The notes: generated by a model not told the origin, from the sequence alone. 64,000 bases of DNA from Palsa-506 sp963755815 (GCA_963755815.1 CAVWLF010000001.1:124001-188000), one strand, 5' to 3'; numbered from the stretch's first letter, positions 24,121-33,880 are shown. A program made the numbers and translations.

Positions 24121-26407
24121 TCAGGAAGCCGGGGACGTGGCCGGGCAGGACTTGCCGGGGGCGGGCGACGGGGCGTAGATGACGACGGACGGGTTCTCGA
24201 ACACCCGGTGGTACCGGGCCGGGTCGGCGCGGAACCCGGCCAGGTCGGCGGCATGCCCGTGCCGGTAGAGGACGACATACCTGACGTCCTGGGCGGCGAA
24301 GATGCCGGCCGACCGGCAGCTCGCCGGATGCAGCAGCACTTCCTGGGAGTCCAGCAGCGGCGCCCGGCCCGCGGTCGGCAACGACCGCGGATGCGCGATC
24401 CGGAACGGGCTGTAGGCCTGCAGGCCGGTGTATCCGCCCATGGCCAGCACGGCGCGGTTGGTAATGCCCGAGTTCATCGCGGGAGTGGAGATGATCGTGC
24501 CGCCATTGTTGTGCTGTCCCAGCCAGGTGCCCGCGGCAGCGACCTGCGGATCCAGGATGCCGGTGTGCACCGGATGGCTCTCGGCCACCGCGGCGCGGAA
24601 CGCCTGCAATCCCGCCACCGCCACAATGGCCACGGCGGCCACGGCGGCCAGGGCGGCGACGGCCCGCCGGGGCGCCCGCCAGCGCACCAGCGACTGCAGG
24701 ATCAGGCCGGCGCCGAGCGCGCCGAGCACCGACAGCGCGCCGCCCAGGTCGCGCTCGAAGCGCTGCGGGAAGCCGTCGGCCGCGGTCCGGCTGCCCGCGT
24801 ACATCAGGCCGCACCAGAGGATCAGCGTCAGCGCGGCGAGTACCTGCCCCGGCCGGCGCAGGTACCTGATCCCCGCCGCCACCGCCGCCAGGCCGAACAG
24901 GCCCAGCCAGACGACCGAGGACGACAGGGCGGACAGCAGGTTCGTCACGCTGAGCACCGGCTGGCTGCCCACCGCGATGGATACGGCGGTGGAGGTGGCT
25001 GACGTGCCCGCCCCGGACTTGCCGAGCAGGTACGTGTACGCGGCATAGGCCACCGCGAGCGCCCCCAGCCCGGCCAGCGCGAGGGTCAGCGACCCGGCCA
25101 GGCGGCGTGCCTCCGCCCGGCTGTCCGCGCGGCGCTCCGCCCGGGCCTCCGCGCGCGCCCCGCGGGGCTCGGCCTGGCGTACCGCCGTGCGCCCTTCGTC
25201 GCGGACTCCGGCGGGCCGGTCGGCCGGCCCGGCCGCGCCCGGGGCAGTAGCGCCCGGCTGGGTAGTGCCCGGCTCGGTAGTGCCCGGCCCGGCGCGCCGT
25301 TCGGCGGGCGGCCCCGCCCCGCGCCGGCGCATGCGCAGCAGCAGGTAGGGCAGGCCGACGATGGCGACGGCGGCCAGCAGCAGCGCCAGGTACAGGGTGG
25401 CCACCGAGTGGTAGAGCACCACGGACCCGCCGATGACGGCGACCAGCACGGCGGACCGGACGGTCGCGGACCCGTACAGCGTGATCAGCGCCGCGACCAG
25501 CATGACGAGCAGGAAGTACGCGGCGGTCAGGTCGGGATAGCGGCCCTCGGCGAAACTCGCGTACGGGCCGCGCAGCACGAGCCCGGACAATGCCGCCGCA
25601 ACCAGCCCGTACTCCCAGCCCCACAGCCGGGTGGCCAGCGCGTAGGCCGCCGCCGTGGTCAGCACCAGCAAGGCCGGAGCCAGCACCGGGAACAGGGCCA
25701 GCGGCGTCAGCCCGGATACCCGGCAGATGACCGCGGTGAGCGTCGAGAAGCCCGGCGGGTAGATCAGGTAGGTGGTGTACGAGCCATGGGCGAGCATCTG
25801 CTGGGCCATCACCGCGTGCGAGAACTGGTCACTGCCGCGCAGGTAGGGCCAGTCGTGCCGGATCGGCCCGGCATACGCGCGCACCGCCGTCAGGGCCAGC
25901 ACCAGGGCCAGCCCGGGCTCGCGCAGTACCTCGGGTGGCTGCCAGCCTGCTTCCGTTCCCGCCGCGGCCAGCACGCCGGCGGCCGCCAGCAGCGCCAGGA
26001 TCACGATGAGCAGCCACCACGGCGAGGGCAGGCCCAGCGCCACGGCCAGGACCAGCCCGAAGGCGGCGACGAGCAGGGCCAGCGCGCGGACGTCGCGGAT
26101 CGCCGGCGGCCGCGGCAGCACCGGGCTGGCGCGGCCCGGCCGGCGCGCCGCGCAGGGCGACGGCCAGCCCGCCGGAGCCGAGCACGACGACGATGGAGAC
26201 GATGGCCACCCAGAGGGTGACTCCGATCCCCAGGCCCCGCGCCAGGACCAGCGCCAGCACCGGCACTGACGCCAGCGACAGCGCCGACGACCAGGCCAGC
26301 CGCTCGCCCAGGCCGCCCGCCGGGCGCAGGAAGCCGGCCCAGAAGTACCCGGGCAACACGCCCGCAGCAATCGCGCCGAGGACGGCGCGCGCCAGGTCCG
26401 CAAGCAA
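24121..26407 (-). CDS. Large multi-pass membrane protein (DUF6541-like / GT-C-like), with a frame break near its N-terminus
   Basis: A protein of about 760 residues with roughly a dozen hydrophobic helices and a C-terminal soluble domain. It resembles actinobacterial cell-envelope glycosyltransferase-like proteins (DUF6541 by recollection, not searched). The natural N-terminus MLADLARAVLGAIAAGVLPGY begins at 26407 and continues to VALRGAPA. One extra base in the GGCCGGGCC run at about 26136-26143 then shifts the frame, and the protein resumes at RASPVLPRPPAIRDVRAL. The central loop carries three 15-bp repeats (25247-25291) encoding PGTTxP units, then an Ala/Arg/Glu-rich tract. The frame break may be an assembly error or may inactivate the gene. 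Confidence 0.7.
25247..25291. repeat. Three in-frame 15-bp repeats inside the membrane protein gene
   Basis: Consecutive units gtag(c/t)gcccggct(g/c)g (25247, 25262, 25277) encode Pro-Gly-Thr/Ala-Thr-rich pentads in a cytosolic or external loop. They look like slippage products and keep the frame. Confidence 0.75.
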
Positions 26408-26517
26408 AGGCCACCGCCGGTAACGGATCGAACCGCGTGCTCAAGACCGGCTTCCCGGCCGAGTTGATGGTGCTGAGTCATCCGGACCCTACACCGCCAG
26501 GATCTAGACTTCCGGGG

Positions 26518-27066
26518 GTGACCCTGAGCATCGGCAGTCTTGACACCGTGACCGCCCTCGGCCGGCCCGACCTGCTGGCCCCGGCCGTGGCCGCCGCGCT
26601 GGCCGCTGCCGACGGGGCGCTGCCGGCCGGCGACGTCGGCGTGGCCGAGATCGATCCCGCGCTGGCCGACACCGCGGCCTTCTGCGAGCGCTACGACGTG
26701 GCGCTGGACGAGTCAGCGAATTGCGTGGTGGTCACCGGGCGGCGCGACGGCGAGGCCAGGTTCGCGGCGTGCGTGGTGCTGGCTACGACCAGGGCGGACG
26801 TCAACGGCGTGGTCCGCCGCCGGCTTGACGTCCGGAAGGCATCGTTCGCCGCCGTCGAGCTGGCCGTCGAGGAGACCCAGATGGAGTACGGCGGCATTAC
26901 CCCGATCGGCCTGCCGGCCCACTGGCCCGTCTTCGTCGACGCGGCGGTCGCCGCCGCACCCCGGGTCATCGTCGGCAGCGGCGTCCGGCGGTCCAAGCTG
27001 GCCTTGCCCGGCGAGCTGCTCGGCCGCCTGCCCGGCGCGCTGGTCATCGAGGGCCTCGGCCGCTAA
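26518..27066 (+). CDS. YbaK/EbsC-family aminoacyl-tRNA deacylase-like protein
   Basis: A 182-residue single-domain protein of the ProX/YbaK fold, which hydrolyses mischarged aminoacyl-tRNAs in trans (for example Cys-tRNA-Pro or Ala-tRNA-Pro). The catalytic lysine is in LDVRKASFA, with the typical YGGITPIGLP loop and IVGSGVRRSKLALP near the end. The GTG at 26518 follows ccggggg and gives the family's usual N-terminus; an upstream ATG at 26437 would add an unconserved leader. It is divergent from the membrane protein gene. Its exact tRNA target cannot be assigned. Confidence 0.88.
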   Translation: MTLSIGSLDTVTALGRPDLLAPAVAAALAAADGALPAGDVGVAEIDPALADTAAFCERYDVALDESANCVVVTGRRDGEARFAACVVLATTRADVNGVVRRRLDVRKASFAAVELAVEETQMEYGGITPIGLPAHWPVFVDAAVAAAPRVIVGSGVRRSKLALPGELLGRLPGALVIEGLGR

Positions 27067-27102
27067 ATCAGGAACAAACGCGGCCAGCGGGGCCGGCCCG
27101 GA

Positions 27103-27891
27103 TCATTTGGGGACGGGGAGCCAGGAGACGCGGCCCTGCAGGAGCGCGTAGCCGACGAACGCGACCGCGTCGATCAGCACATGCGCGATGATCAGCGGGG
27201 TGACGCGGCCCCAGCGCCGGTAGAGGTATCCGAACACCAGGCCCATCGCCGCGTTGCCGAGGAAGGCACCGAATCCCTGGTACAGGTGGTACGAGCCGCG
27301 CAGTACCGCCGCGAACACGATCGCCTTCCACGGCGTCCAGTTCAGCTGGTCCAGCCGGCGCAGCAGGTACCCGATGACCAGGATTTCCTCCAGGATGCCG
27401 TCCTGCGCCGCGTTCAGGATCAGGACCGGGATGCGCCACCAGACCGCGGGCAGGCTCTCCGGCACGACGGTGAGCTCGACCCCGAGATGGAACGCGGCCA
27501 GGTAGAGGGCCAGCCCGGTGCCGCCGATAATCGCGGCCAGCATCGCGCCCCGGGCCGTGTCCTGAGCCGGGTGGCGCGCATCCAGGCCCAGGTCCGAGGG
27601 CGATTCCCCGGACCGGGCCAGCAGGTAGAAGACCAGCGCGACCGGGGCCAGGCCCTCCGCTACGCTGACCAGTTGCAGGGTGAGGTCGAGCCAGGGGCGG
27701 CCGGGGGCAAGCGACCCGACCAGCAGCGCCTGCTGGTGCCGCAGGGCCTGCGGCGCGGTCAGCGATCCGATCAGGTCGAGCAGCGCGTTCAGGCCGCTGG
27801 CGCCGAGCGAGACGGCAAAGACTACGAAAATTTCCCAGCCGATCAGTCGCCTGGGCGGCAGGCTAAGACTGGTTTCTTCCCGCAGAGCCAC
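27103..27891 (-). CDS. CPBP-family intramembrane glutamic/metalloprotease
   Basis: A 262-residue membrane protein with about eight hydrophobic segments. The CPBP (Abi/CAAX-prenyl-protease-like) motifs are in order: EEILVIGYLLRR, RGSYHLYQG and HVLIDAVAF. These supply the paired glutamates and two conserved histidines. The GTG start at 27891 has only a weak ribosome-binding site. Proposed roles in the family range from prenyl-protein processing to bacteriocin self-immunity; nothing nearby decides. It converges on the YbaK-type gene, 36 bp apart. Confidence 0.88.
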   Translation of the reverse strand: MALREETSLSLPPRRLIGWEIFVVFAVSLGASGLNALLDLIGSLTAPQALRHQQALLVGSLAPGRPWLDLTLQLVSVAEGLAPVALVFYLLARSGESPSDLGLDARHPAQDTARGAMLAAIIGGTGLALYLAAFHLGVELTVVPESLPAVWWRIPVLILNAAQDGILEEILVIGYLLRRLDQLNWTPWKAIVFAAVLRGSYHLYQGFGAFLGNAAMGLVFGYLYRRWGRVTPLIIAHVLIDAVAFVGYALLQGRVSWLPVPK

Positions 27892-27999
27892 GTCAGGACT
27901 TTAGCCGGTGGCCGCGAGTGCCCGGCCAGTGCCGTGCCCCGGGCCAGTGCCGTAGCCCGGCCGGGCCAAGAACGCGGATGAGACGGGCGAGGTGAGCGG

Positions 28000-28421
28000 G
28001 TGGGCCACGTCGGCGACGGCGACGGCGATCAGTTCGGCCCCGGCGAGACCGGGGTCCTCGAACCGAGCCGGCCTGCGGCGGCGGCGTGGGCGGCCGGAGC
28101 CGCCGTCCCAGCGCGAGGCGACGCGGGGAGCGCCGGGACGGCAGGCGGCTGGCCCGAAGCGATGGGCCGACCCGAAGCGGGCGACCGGCCCGAAGCGGAC
28201 GGCGGCGCGGCAGCGGACGGCGGCGGCGCAGTTCGCCCGCGCAGCGGGCCGCCGCCCGGCAGGACGCCAGCGGCCTGGATATCGGCTGGGTGCTGGCGTG
28301 GTACCGGCTGCGGCCTGCCGTCCGCCGGTACCTGACCGAGACCGGATTCCGTTTCAGTTACCGGGCGGACGGCGTTTCCGTTTACCGGCCCGCGGCCCCG
28401 GCGCGGGCGGCGGCGCCGTAG
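28000..28421 (+). CDS. Small hypothetical protein, probably frameshifted
   Basis: The 549-bp space between the CPBP protease and the methyltransferase holds no recognisable gene. It does contain what looks like one small reading frame in two pieces. From a GTG at 28000 an acidic, Gly/Ala-rich frame includes the repeats PEAMGR-PEAGDR-PEADGG. Around 28240 coding character seems to jump to the next frame, ending GWVLAWYRLRPAVRRYL...VSVYRP at 28421. The C-terminal piece has clear high-GC third positions and a plausible helix-strand pattern. No family is recognised. The existence of the gene is uncertain. Confidence 0.35.
28153..28206. repeat. Three 18-bp tandem repeats
   Basis: Units beginning cccgaagcg at 28153, 28171 and 28189 encode PEAxxR-like hexapeptides in one frame. 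They support that frame being, or having been, translated. Confidence 0.7.
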
Positions 28422-28440
28422 TTACCGGCGGCTACCCGCG

Positions 28441-29247
28441 CTATTCGCCATCTTCTCCGGGCGCGGGGCGCCCGGCGGAGCCGGAATTGGCCTCGGTGAC
28501 CCGCGCGATCGCGAGCACCGACTGGCCGAATGGCGGCCGCACGATCACGCGCTCGGCCAGCCGGACGACGGGCACCACGAGACGGTCATAGAACGTCATC
28601 GTGCCGCCCTCCGATGGCGTCTTCCCGAGCAGGCTGGTGAACGCGTAATAGCACAGCAGCCCGATCGAGTTGGCGTACCGCACGGACACGACCTCCAGGC
28701 CCGCGCTGACCAGGGCCGCCCGCATCGAGCGCTTGGTGTAGCGCCGGACGTGCCCGGTCGCGATATCCACCTTGCTCATCGCGAACGGAAAGGCCGGGCA
28801 GACGAGCACGATATAGCCCCCGCCACGGACCAGCCGGCCCATGCTGCGCAGCGCCCCGATGTGATCATCAATGTGCTCAAGCACGTTATAGGCGATCAGG
28901 CAGGAATGCTCAGCACGCTCCGAGGCGGGCAAGGTGACCTGCCGCACCGAGACTCCCGGGTAGGGGGCCATCTCCTGCTTGAGTTCCAGCACCGAGGCCG
29001 GATCCGCGTCGGTGGCGGTAAAGCTGCTCACCAGGGGAATCCATTCCCTGGCGTAATCACCGAGGCCACTGCCGATCTCAATCGGGCTGTCGCCGAGATA
29101 CGGCTCCGCGAACTGCGCGAACCACTTCCGGTGGTTCCTGCATTCCGCGAGCGCGACCAGCACATCGCACTGGACCTGGCGGTTCCCCCGGATCTCGGGC
29201 ACGTCACTAGCGACATCGCCCCCGGACCGCGCAGTTTCCATTCGCAT
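28441..29247 (-). CDS. Class I SAM-dependent methyltransferase
   Basis: A 268-residue soluble enzyme. The SAM-binding motif I is IEIGSGLGDYARE, an acidic residue follows in TATDADP, and motif post-II is AYNVLEHIDDH. The pattern LEHIDDHIGALRSMGRLVRGGGYIVL is typical of Methyltransf_11/23 proteins linked to lipids or sugars. The ATG at 29247 is chosen because gagagg precedes it at correct spacing; a longer frame from 29346 has no such site. A hydrophobic stretch (IGLLCYYAFTSLLG) near the end could touch a membrane or lipid. The substrate is unknown. It is slightly less GC-rich than its neighbours. Confidence 0.85.
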   Translation of the reverse strand: MRMETARSGGDVASDVPEIRGNRQVQCDVLVALAECRNHRKWFAQFAEPYLGDSPIEIGSGLGDYAREWIPLVSSFTATDADPASVLELKQEMAPYPGVSVRQVTLPASERAEHSCLIAYNVLEHIDDHIGALRSMGRLVRGGGYIVLVCPAFPFAMSKVDIATGHVRRYTKRSMRAALVSAGLEVVSVRYANSIGLLCYYAFTSLLGKTPSEGGTMTFYDRLVVPVVRLAERVIVRPPFGQSVLAIARVTEANSGSAGRPAPGEDGE

Positions 29248-29481
29248 TACCTCTCGTAGCCAGAAGCATTCAGAAGGGGCAGGTGTCCACCAAACTGACT
29301 CACGTGATGCTACCGGCGGCCGTGGACCGCCCGTACCACCGGCCATGCCCGGGCGAGCGTAGTAGCCGATTCAACTGGCCAGAAGGCAATCCGAACCGCG
29401 AGAATCGGCATCGCCCGGCGGCGAACGCGTGACACGCGGCGTCGCGGCGGACGAGGATTGAATCGAGCGTGAGGAGCAGCC

Positions 29482-29985
29482 ATGTACCAGCCGTACCCGT
29501 CCGGTGCGCAGATGCCGGAGCCGCAGCGCCCCGACCCGCCGCCGCCGATGCTGATGGCGGTCAGGCTCATGTACGTAGGCGCTGGCCTGAGCGCGATCGG
29601 CATCGTGCTGGCGCTGGTGACCATCGGCAGCCTCAAGACCGCCATCCTTAAGCGGCACCCGCTGTACACGACTAGTCAGGTGCACAATCTGCAGACGGCC
29701 GCGGTCACCTCCGTCGTCGTCGGCGGCCTGATCGCGATCGGCCTGTGGATCTTGATGGCCCGGGCGAACGGGGCCGGGAAGAGCTGGGCGCGCATCGTCG
29801 CGTCGGTTCTTTTCGCTATCAACACCCTGGACCTGCTCGCCTCGGCCGTTCAGGTGCACGCGCCCGCGTCACTCGCGTTCGCCGGGCTGGTCTGGCTGGC
29901 CGGGCTGGGCGCGACCATCCTGCTGTGGCGGCGGGAGTCGAGCCAGTACTACGCCGCGGTATCAGGCAAGGGCGCGCCCGCCTGA
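29482..29985 (+). CDS. Small four-helix membrane protein of unknown function
   Basis: A 167-residue protein. A short Pro-rich cytosolic start (MYQPYPSG...PPPPM) is followed by four hydrophobic helices, ending in a polar tail. It follows gtgaggagcagcc. Such Tyr/Pro-headed small membrane proteins are common in actinobacteria and uncharacterised. Its last 24 bp overlap, antisense, the end of the ROK repressor gene, so it is probably not part of the sugar regulon. Confidence 0.8.
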   Translation: MYQPYPSGAQMPEPQRPDPPPPMLMAVRLMYVGAGLSAIGIVLALVTIGSLKTAILKRHPLYTTSQVHNLQTAAVTSVVVGGLIAIGLWILMARANGAGKSWARIVASVLFAINTLDLLASAVQVHAPASLAFAGLVWLAGLGATILLWRRESSQYYAAVSGKGAPA

Positions 29986-31356
29986 CCCGTCCGCCGCGGG
30001 TGCCGACGGCAGCAGGGCCAGCAGTTGCTTCCAGGCCAGCTCGGTGCCGGACGCCAGGCAGCCGTCCACCACGGCGTCGTTGCCCAGGGCGCTGACCCGG
30101 ACCTCGGGCAGCACCGGGGCCAGCAGGCGGAGTTCATCGGTCACGGCCGCGGCGAACCCGGGGGCCTGGCCGATTCCCCCGCCGAGCACCACGAGCTCGG
30201 GGTCGACCACCGTGACGACCGAGCAGACGGCCTTGGCCACCAGCCGCGCCTCCTGCGCGACGACGGCGGCGGAGCGCTCGTCCCCCTTCGCCGCCGCGGC
30301 GAAAACCCGGCGCGCCGACACTGGCCCCCGCATGCCCGCCCGGCGGGCGGCACGCACCACGGCCTGCGCGGATGCCGCCGACTCCAGTGCTCCCCGCTTC
30401 CTGACGTCGCCGGGATCCGCGCCGGGGCCTTCGGAGATCGGCATGAACGCGATCTCGCCGGCCACGCCGTGCACGCCGCGGTGCAGCCTGCCGTCCAGCA
30501 CCAGCCCCATGCCGATGCCGGTCCCGATCCAGACGAAGGCGAAGCTGGCGAATTCCCGGCCGTGACCGTGCGCCTGCTCGGCCAGGGCGGCGGCGTCGAC
30601 GTCGTTCTCCACGACGAGATTCAGGCCGAACGCCTCGCGCAGGCCGGCCAGCACGGCCGGGCGGCTCCAGCCGGACAGCTGGCCGGTGAGCGCCATGGCG
30701 TTCCGCCGCGGGTCATACACGCCCGGGCTGCCGATCACCGTCTGGGTGATGGCGCCGCGGTCCAGGCCCGCATCGGCGCACAGGGCATCGGCGAGCTGGA
30801 TCAGCTCGGCCACCCGGCCGGCCGGCCGGGCCCGGGCGCGGGCGGATGCCTTGGCCCGGATCTCGCCGGTCAGGTCGGCCAGCGCGCCGCGCAGGTACTG
30901 CTGCCCGATGTCGAGGCCGAGCACGAAGCCCGCGTCGGGCCGGATCTCATAGAGCCGGGCGGAACGGCCGGGCACGCCGGTCCGCTGGCCGGCGATCCGC
31001 ACCAGGCCGGAGCCCTCCACGTTGGTCAGCGCGAGCGAGACGGTGGGCTTCGACAGCCCGGACAGCCGGGCCAGGTCGGCCCGCGAGCACGGGCCGTGCT
31101 GGCGGATATGACTGAGCAGCAGCTGCTCATTGAGCTCCCGGATGAGCTGCGGCCGCGCCGCCTGGCCGTCATTGGGCCGGGCGGCGCCGGGCAGGCCGAC
31201 GCGCTCGCCGGCCGACTCGCCGCCGGCCGGCTCGGGACGGGGCCGGGGGCCGGCGTCGGCGGGCGGAATGCGCCCGGCGGGGGGAGCAGCCGGCGCTACC
31301 CCGGCCGTGCTTGATGCGGTCACCGTCACGGCCACCTCCTCGGTCATTTCTCCCAC
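29962..31356 (-). CDS. ROK-family transcriptional repressor of the sugar regulon
   Basis: A 464-residue regulator. A disordered Pro/Ala-rich leader of about 65 residues precedes a winged helix (about 69-120) with CSRADLARLSGLSKPTVSLAL. A ROK sugar-binding domain follows with GLDIGQQYLRGAL, VENDVDAAALAEQ and WIGTGIGMGLVLDG. The usual ROK zinc motif CxCGxxGC is absent: the region reads DVRKRGALESAAS. It is the third gene of the leftward unit pfkB-GH4-ROK (gap 26 bp), and the divergent palindrome at 33807-33833 is its likely operator, giving autoregulation. The inducer is probably a sugar or sugar phosphate of this pathway. The GTG start at 31356 is tentative, with ATG 31347 as the alternative. 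Confidence 0.9.
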   Translation of the reverse strand: MGEMTEEVAVTVTASSTAGVAPAAPPAGRIPPADAGPRPRPEPAGGESAGERVGLPGAARPNDGQAARPQLIRELNEQLLLSHIRQHGPCSRADLARLSGLSKPTVSLALTNVEGSGLVRIAGQRTGVPGRSARLYEIRPDAGFVLGLDIGQQYLRGALADLTGEIRAKASARARARPAGRVAELIQLADALCADAGLDRGAITQTVIGSPGVYDPRRNAMALTGQLSGWSRPAVLAGLREAFGLNLVVENDVDAAALAEQAHGHGREFASFAFVWIGTGIGMGLVLDGRLHRGVHGVAGEIAFMPISEGPGADPGDVRKRGALESAASAQAVVRAARRAGMRGPVSARRVFAAAAKGDERSAAVVAQEARLVAKAVCSVVTVVDPELVVLGGGIGQAPGFAAAVTDELRLLAPVLPEVRVSALGNDAVVDGCLASGTELAWKQLLALLPSAPAADGSGGRALA

Positions 31357-31382
31357 TTTGACACCGGCTTGCCCAGGGCCGC

Positions 31383-32774
31383 CTACCGCAGGTAAGACAG
31401 ATGCTGTCCGTGCCGCTCCCGGTACTCGCCGATCAGCTCCCGGGCCGCGGTAATGCCAGGAACCAGCGGATGCTGGGACAGGGCCACCGCGGCCAGGCCG
31501 GCGTCACCGGTCATCGCGGCCTCGACGGTGCCGCGCTCATATTCCTTGACCTGCTCAACCAGGGCCTGAGCTGACCGCGGCAGGGCCGGGACCGGCAGCG
31601 GCGACAGGCCGCCGGCATCGACCCGGGCGGGAATCTCCACCACGTCGGCGGGGTCCAGGAAGCCCAGGCTGGTGCCGTTGCGGATGTTAACGATCACATC
31701 GCGCGCACCGCGTCCGGCCAGTCCGTCGATGACCCGCAGCGCCAGGCCCTCATAGCCGCCCACCGGGGCCGCGCTGATTCCGGCCGCGCCATCGGCCGCG
31801 CGCCGGGCCCGCGCCTCGCCCTGACCATTATCGCCCTGCATGTCGGTGCGCATGTAGGTGTCGCGGCGGACCCCCATCAGCAGCTCGTAGACCGACCAGG
31901 CGGCATCCACCCCGCCGTCGGCGAATGCCTTCGCCAGGCCCGCCAGCAGCTCATCGTTCAGCCGCAGCACGTCCTGGCCCCGGCTGACGCCCGCCCGGGC
32001 GACGCCGTCAAGGTAGCGCCGGGCGTCGTAGAAGTAGTAGACGTACTCCGTCGGTATCGCGCCGACCCGGCGGACCAGCGCCGGGTCGAAGGCGGCGAAG
32101 CGATGATCGAAGCGCTGCAGTTCCTCGAACCGGCCGAGCAGCTCGCCGATCCGCTCCTGACCGCCGGCCTGGAGCGAGCAGACCCAGCCCAGATGATTCA
32201 GCCCGGCGTAGCTGCCCGAGACGCCGCCGCCGTCGGCGCCCAGGAACGCGGCCAGGTGCTCGATGGTGCCGCCGGGGGTGTCGCAGACCCCGACCGCCCG
32301 CACCCTCCCCTGCGCGGAAATCGCCTGGGTCATCAGCCCGGCCGGGTTGGTGAAGTTGATCAGGACCGCGTCCGGCGAGCAGCGGCTGAGCAGCTCGCAG
32401 TACGAGAGCAGGACCGGGATGGTGCGGAGCGCCATCGCGCACCCGCCGGGCCCGGTCGTCTCCTGGCCGACGATGCCGCGCCGCAGCGCGACCTCCTCGT
32501 CGATGACCCGCCCGCGGTCGCCGCCGACGCGGATGGCGGAGAACACGTAGTCCGCCCCGGTGAACGCCTCGGCCGCGTCGGCTGAGATCCGTACCACGCC
32601 GGGATGGCCGAGGACGTCCGCGACCTCGGCCGCGAGCCGGCCGGTGGTTTCCCGGCGGACGGGGTCCGGCTCGAACAGGCAGATCTCGCTGAAGGCGTCG
32701 GGGCGGCTGGCCAGGACCGCCCGGACGAACGCCGGCATCCGCACGCCGCCACCACCGAGGATCGTGAGTTTCAT
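31383..32774 (-). CDS. Glycoside hydrolase family 4 (6-phospho-glycosidase type), CDTP motif
   Basis: An NAD+/Mn2+-dependent glycosidase of 463 residues that cleaves by an oxidation-elimination route. The Rossmann motif ILGGGGVRMP opens the protein. Typical GH4 blocks follow: VGQETTGPGG, LINFTNPAG, GVCDTP (metal-binding Cys), GLNHLGW (metal-binding His) and EYVYYFYDAR. In family literature the residues after the metal Cys track specificity: CDxP in 6-phospho-alpha-glucosidases and CN(V/I)P in 6-phospho-beta-glucosidases. CDTP is closer to the first, unlike the second GH4 of this locus. It overlaps the pfkB stop by 4 bp, so translation is coupled. Confidence 0.9.
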   Translation of the reverse strand: MKLTILGGGGVRMPAFVRAVLASRPDAFSEICLFEPDPVRRETTGRLAAEVADVLGHPGVVRISADAAEAFTGADYVFSAIRVGGDRGRVIDEEVALRRGIVGQETTGPGGCAMALRTIPVLLSYCELLSRCSPDAVLINFTNPAGLMTQAISAQGRVRAVGVCDTPGGTIEHLAAFLGADGGGVSGSYAGLNHLGWVCSLQAGGQERIGELLGRFEELQRFDHRFAAFDPALVRRVGAIPTEYVYYFYDARRYLDGVARAGVSRGQDVLRLNDELLAGLAKAFADGGVDAAWSVYELLMGVRRDTYMRTDMQGDNGQGEARARRAADGAAGISAAPVGGYEGLALRVIDGLAGRGARDVIVNIRNGTSLGFLDPADVVEIPARVDAGGLSPLPVPALPRSAQALVEQVKEYERGTVEAAMTGDAGLAAVALSQHPLVPGITAARELIGEYRERHGQHLSYLR

Positions 32775-33736
32775 AGCTCCTGCTCCATGGACGCCTTCTT
32801 CGCCGCCGGTGCGGCTACCTGGTGAGGGAACATCGGATCCGGCGTCCGGCCGGACCCGGGCATGGCCGTCACGTCAACCTCGCCGACCGCGCCCAGCCGG
32901 GCGGCGGCCTCCGAGCCGGCCGCATTCGCCGCCACGACCGCCTCGGTCAGCGCGGCGCCGCGCAGCAGCGCGGCGATCATCGCCCCGGCAAAGGCGTCCC
33001 CGGCCCCGGTCAGGTCCCGGACCCGGATCCGGCGGACACCCTCGGCGACATCGGTCATCCCGTCCGGACCCGCGACCAGCGCGCCGGCCGGGCCGCGCTT
33101 CACCACCAGCTGCGTGCCCCACGCCGCCGCGGCGGCCAGGGCCGGGCCGATAGCGCCCGTTCCGGTCAGCCGCAGCAATTCTTCCTGGTTCGGGACAAAG
33201 ACGTCGGCCAGCCGGACGCACTCGATAACGGTGTCACGGTCCTTCTCGTCGCCCAGCGACACGTCCAGCACGACCTTGGCGCCCAGCTCGCGGGCGTCGC
33301 GCAGGAAGTCCGTCACCCCGCGGCCGGCATGCAGGTAGCACCAGCGGGGCCGGTCGCGGCGCAGCACGCCGCGCCAGCGGTCGATCTCCGCCCTCCCGCC
33401 GTCCGGCCGCGGCGGCAGATGAGTGACGAAGGCCCGGTCGCCGTCGAAGTTCAGCACGGCCGAGATCCCCGCGGACTTCCCGGGTACCCGCACGGAGGGG
33501 GACAGGTCGACGCCGGTCCCGGCGCAGTACTGCGTCACCACGTGCGAGCCGAGGTCGTCGGCCAGGATCGTGCACAGGCCGGCCCGGGCGCCCGCGCGGG
33601 CAGCCGCGCCGGCGCTGGTGACGGCGCCGCCGCAGGAAATCGCGAAATCGTCAGTGAGGACTTCCTCGCCCGGTCCGGGCAGCTCGCGCAGATGCCCGAA
33701 GACGAGTTCGAGGTACACCGAGCCGAAGGAGATCAT
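32771..33736 (-). CDS. PfkB/ribokinase-family carbohydrate kinase
   Basis: A 321-residue ATP-dependent sugar kinase. The N-terminal GSVYLE and sugar-site GGAVTSAGAAARAG, the central VFVPNQEELLRLTG and the signature DLTGAGDAFAGA (catalytic Asp) are all present. I start it at the ATG at 33736; a TTG two codons upstream is possible. First gene of the leftward unit, starting 71 bp from the palindromic operator. Its substrate is not readable. With a GH4 next door, it may phosphorylate a released monosaccharide or the imported glycoside. Confidence 0.88.
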   Translation of the reverse strand: MISFGSVYLELVFGHLRELPGPGEEVLTDDFAISCGGAVTSAGAAARAGARAGLCTILADDLGSHVVTQYCAGTGVDLSPSVRVPGKSAGISAVLNFDGDRAFVTHLPPRPDGGRAEIDRWRGVLRRDRPRWCYLHAGRGVTDFLRDARELGAKVVLDVSLGDEKDRDTVIECVRLADVFVPNQEELLRLTGTGAIGPALAAAAAWGTQLVVKRGPAGALVAGPDGMTDVAEGVRRIRVRDLTGAGDAFAGAMIAALLRGAALTEAVVAANAAGSEAAARLGAVGEVDVTAMPGSGRTPDPMFPHQVAAPAAKKASMEQEL

Positions 33737-33806
33737 GTCCAACCGAGTGATCCTCCAGCGCTGTCGGCATCGGTCACATTTCGGCCACGGAGCTATTGCA
33801 GCGGTC

Positions 33807-33833
33807 GATAGTTAGGATACTGTCCTAACTATC
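33807..33833. promoter_or_regulatory. 27-bp palindromic operator between divergent sugar operons
   Basis: Perfect 11-bp arms gatagttagga and tcctaactatc flank a 5-bp centre (tactg). It is the strongest inverted repeat in the gap between pfkB and the ROK kinase. A rightward promoter is plausible as TTGCAG (33796-33801), 16 bp, TACTGT (33818-33823), with the -10 inside the palindrome. A bound repressor would therefore block it, and probably the leftward promoter too. The ROK repressor encoded in the leftward unit is the natural ligand. Confidence 0.8.
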
Positions 33834-33880
33834 TTGAGCGGTAGCTCGCCGGGAAGTTCTTGCGGAACTGGCAGGTCAGC

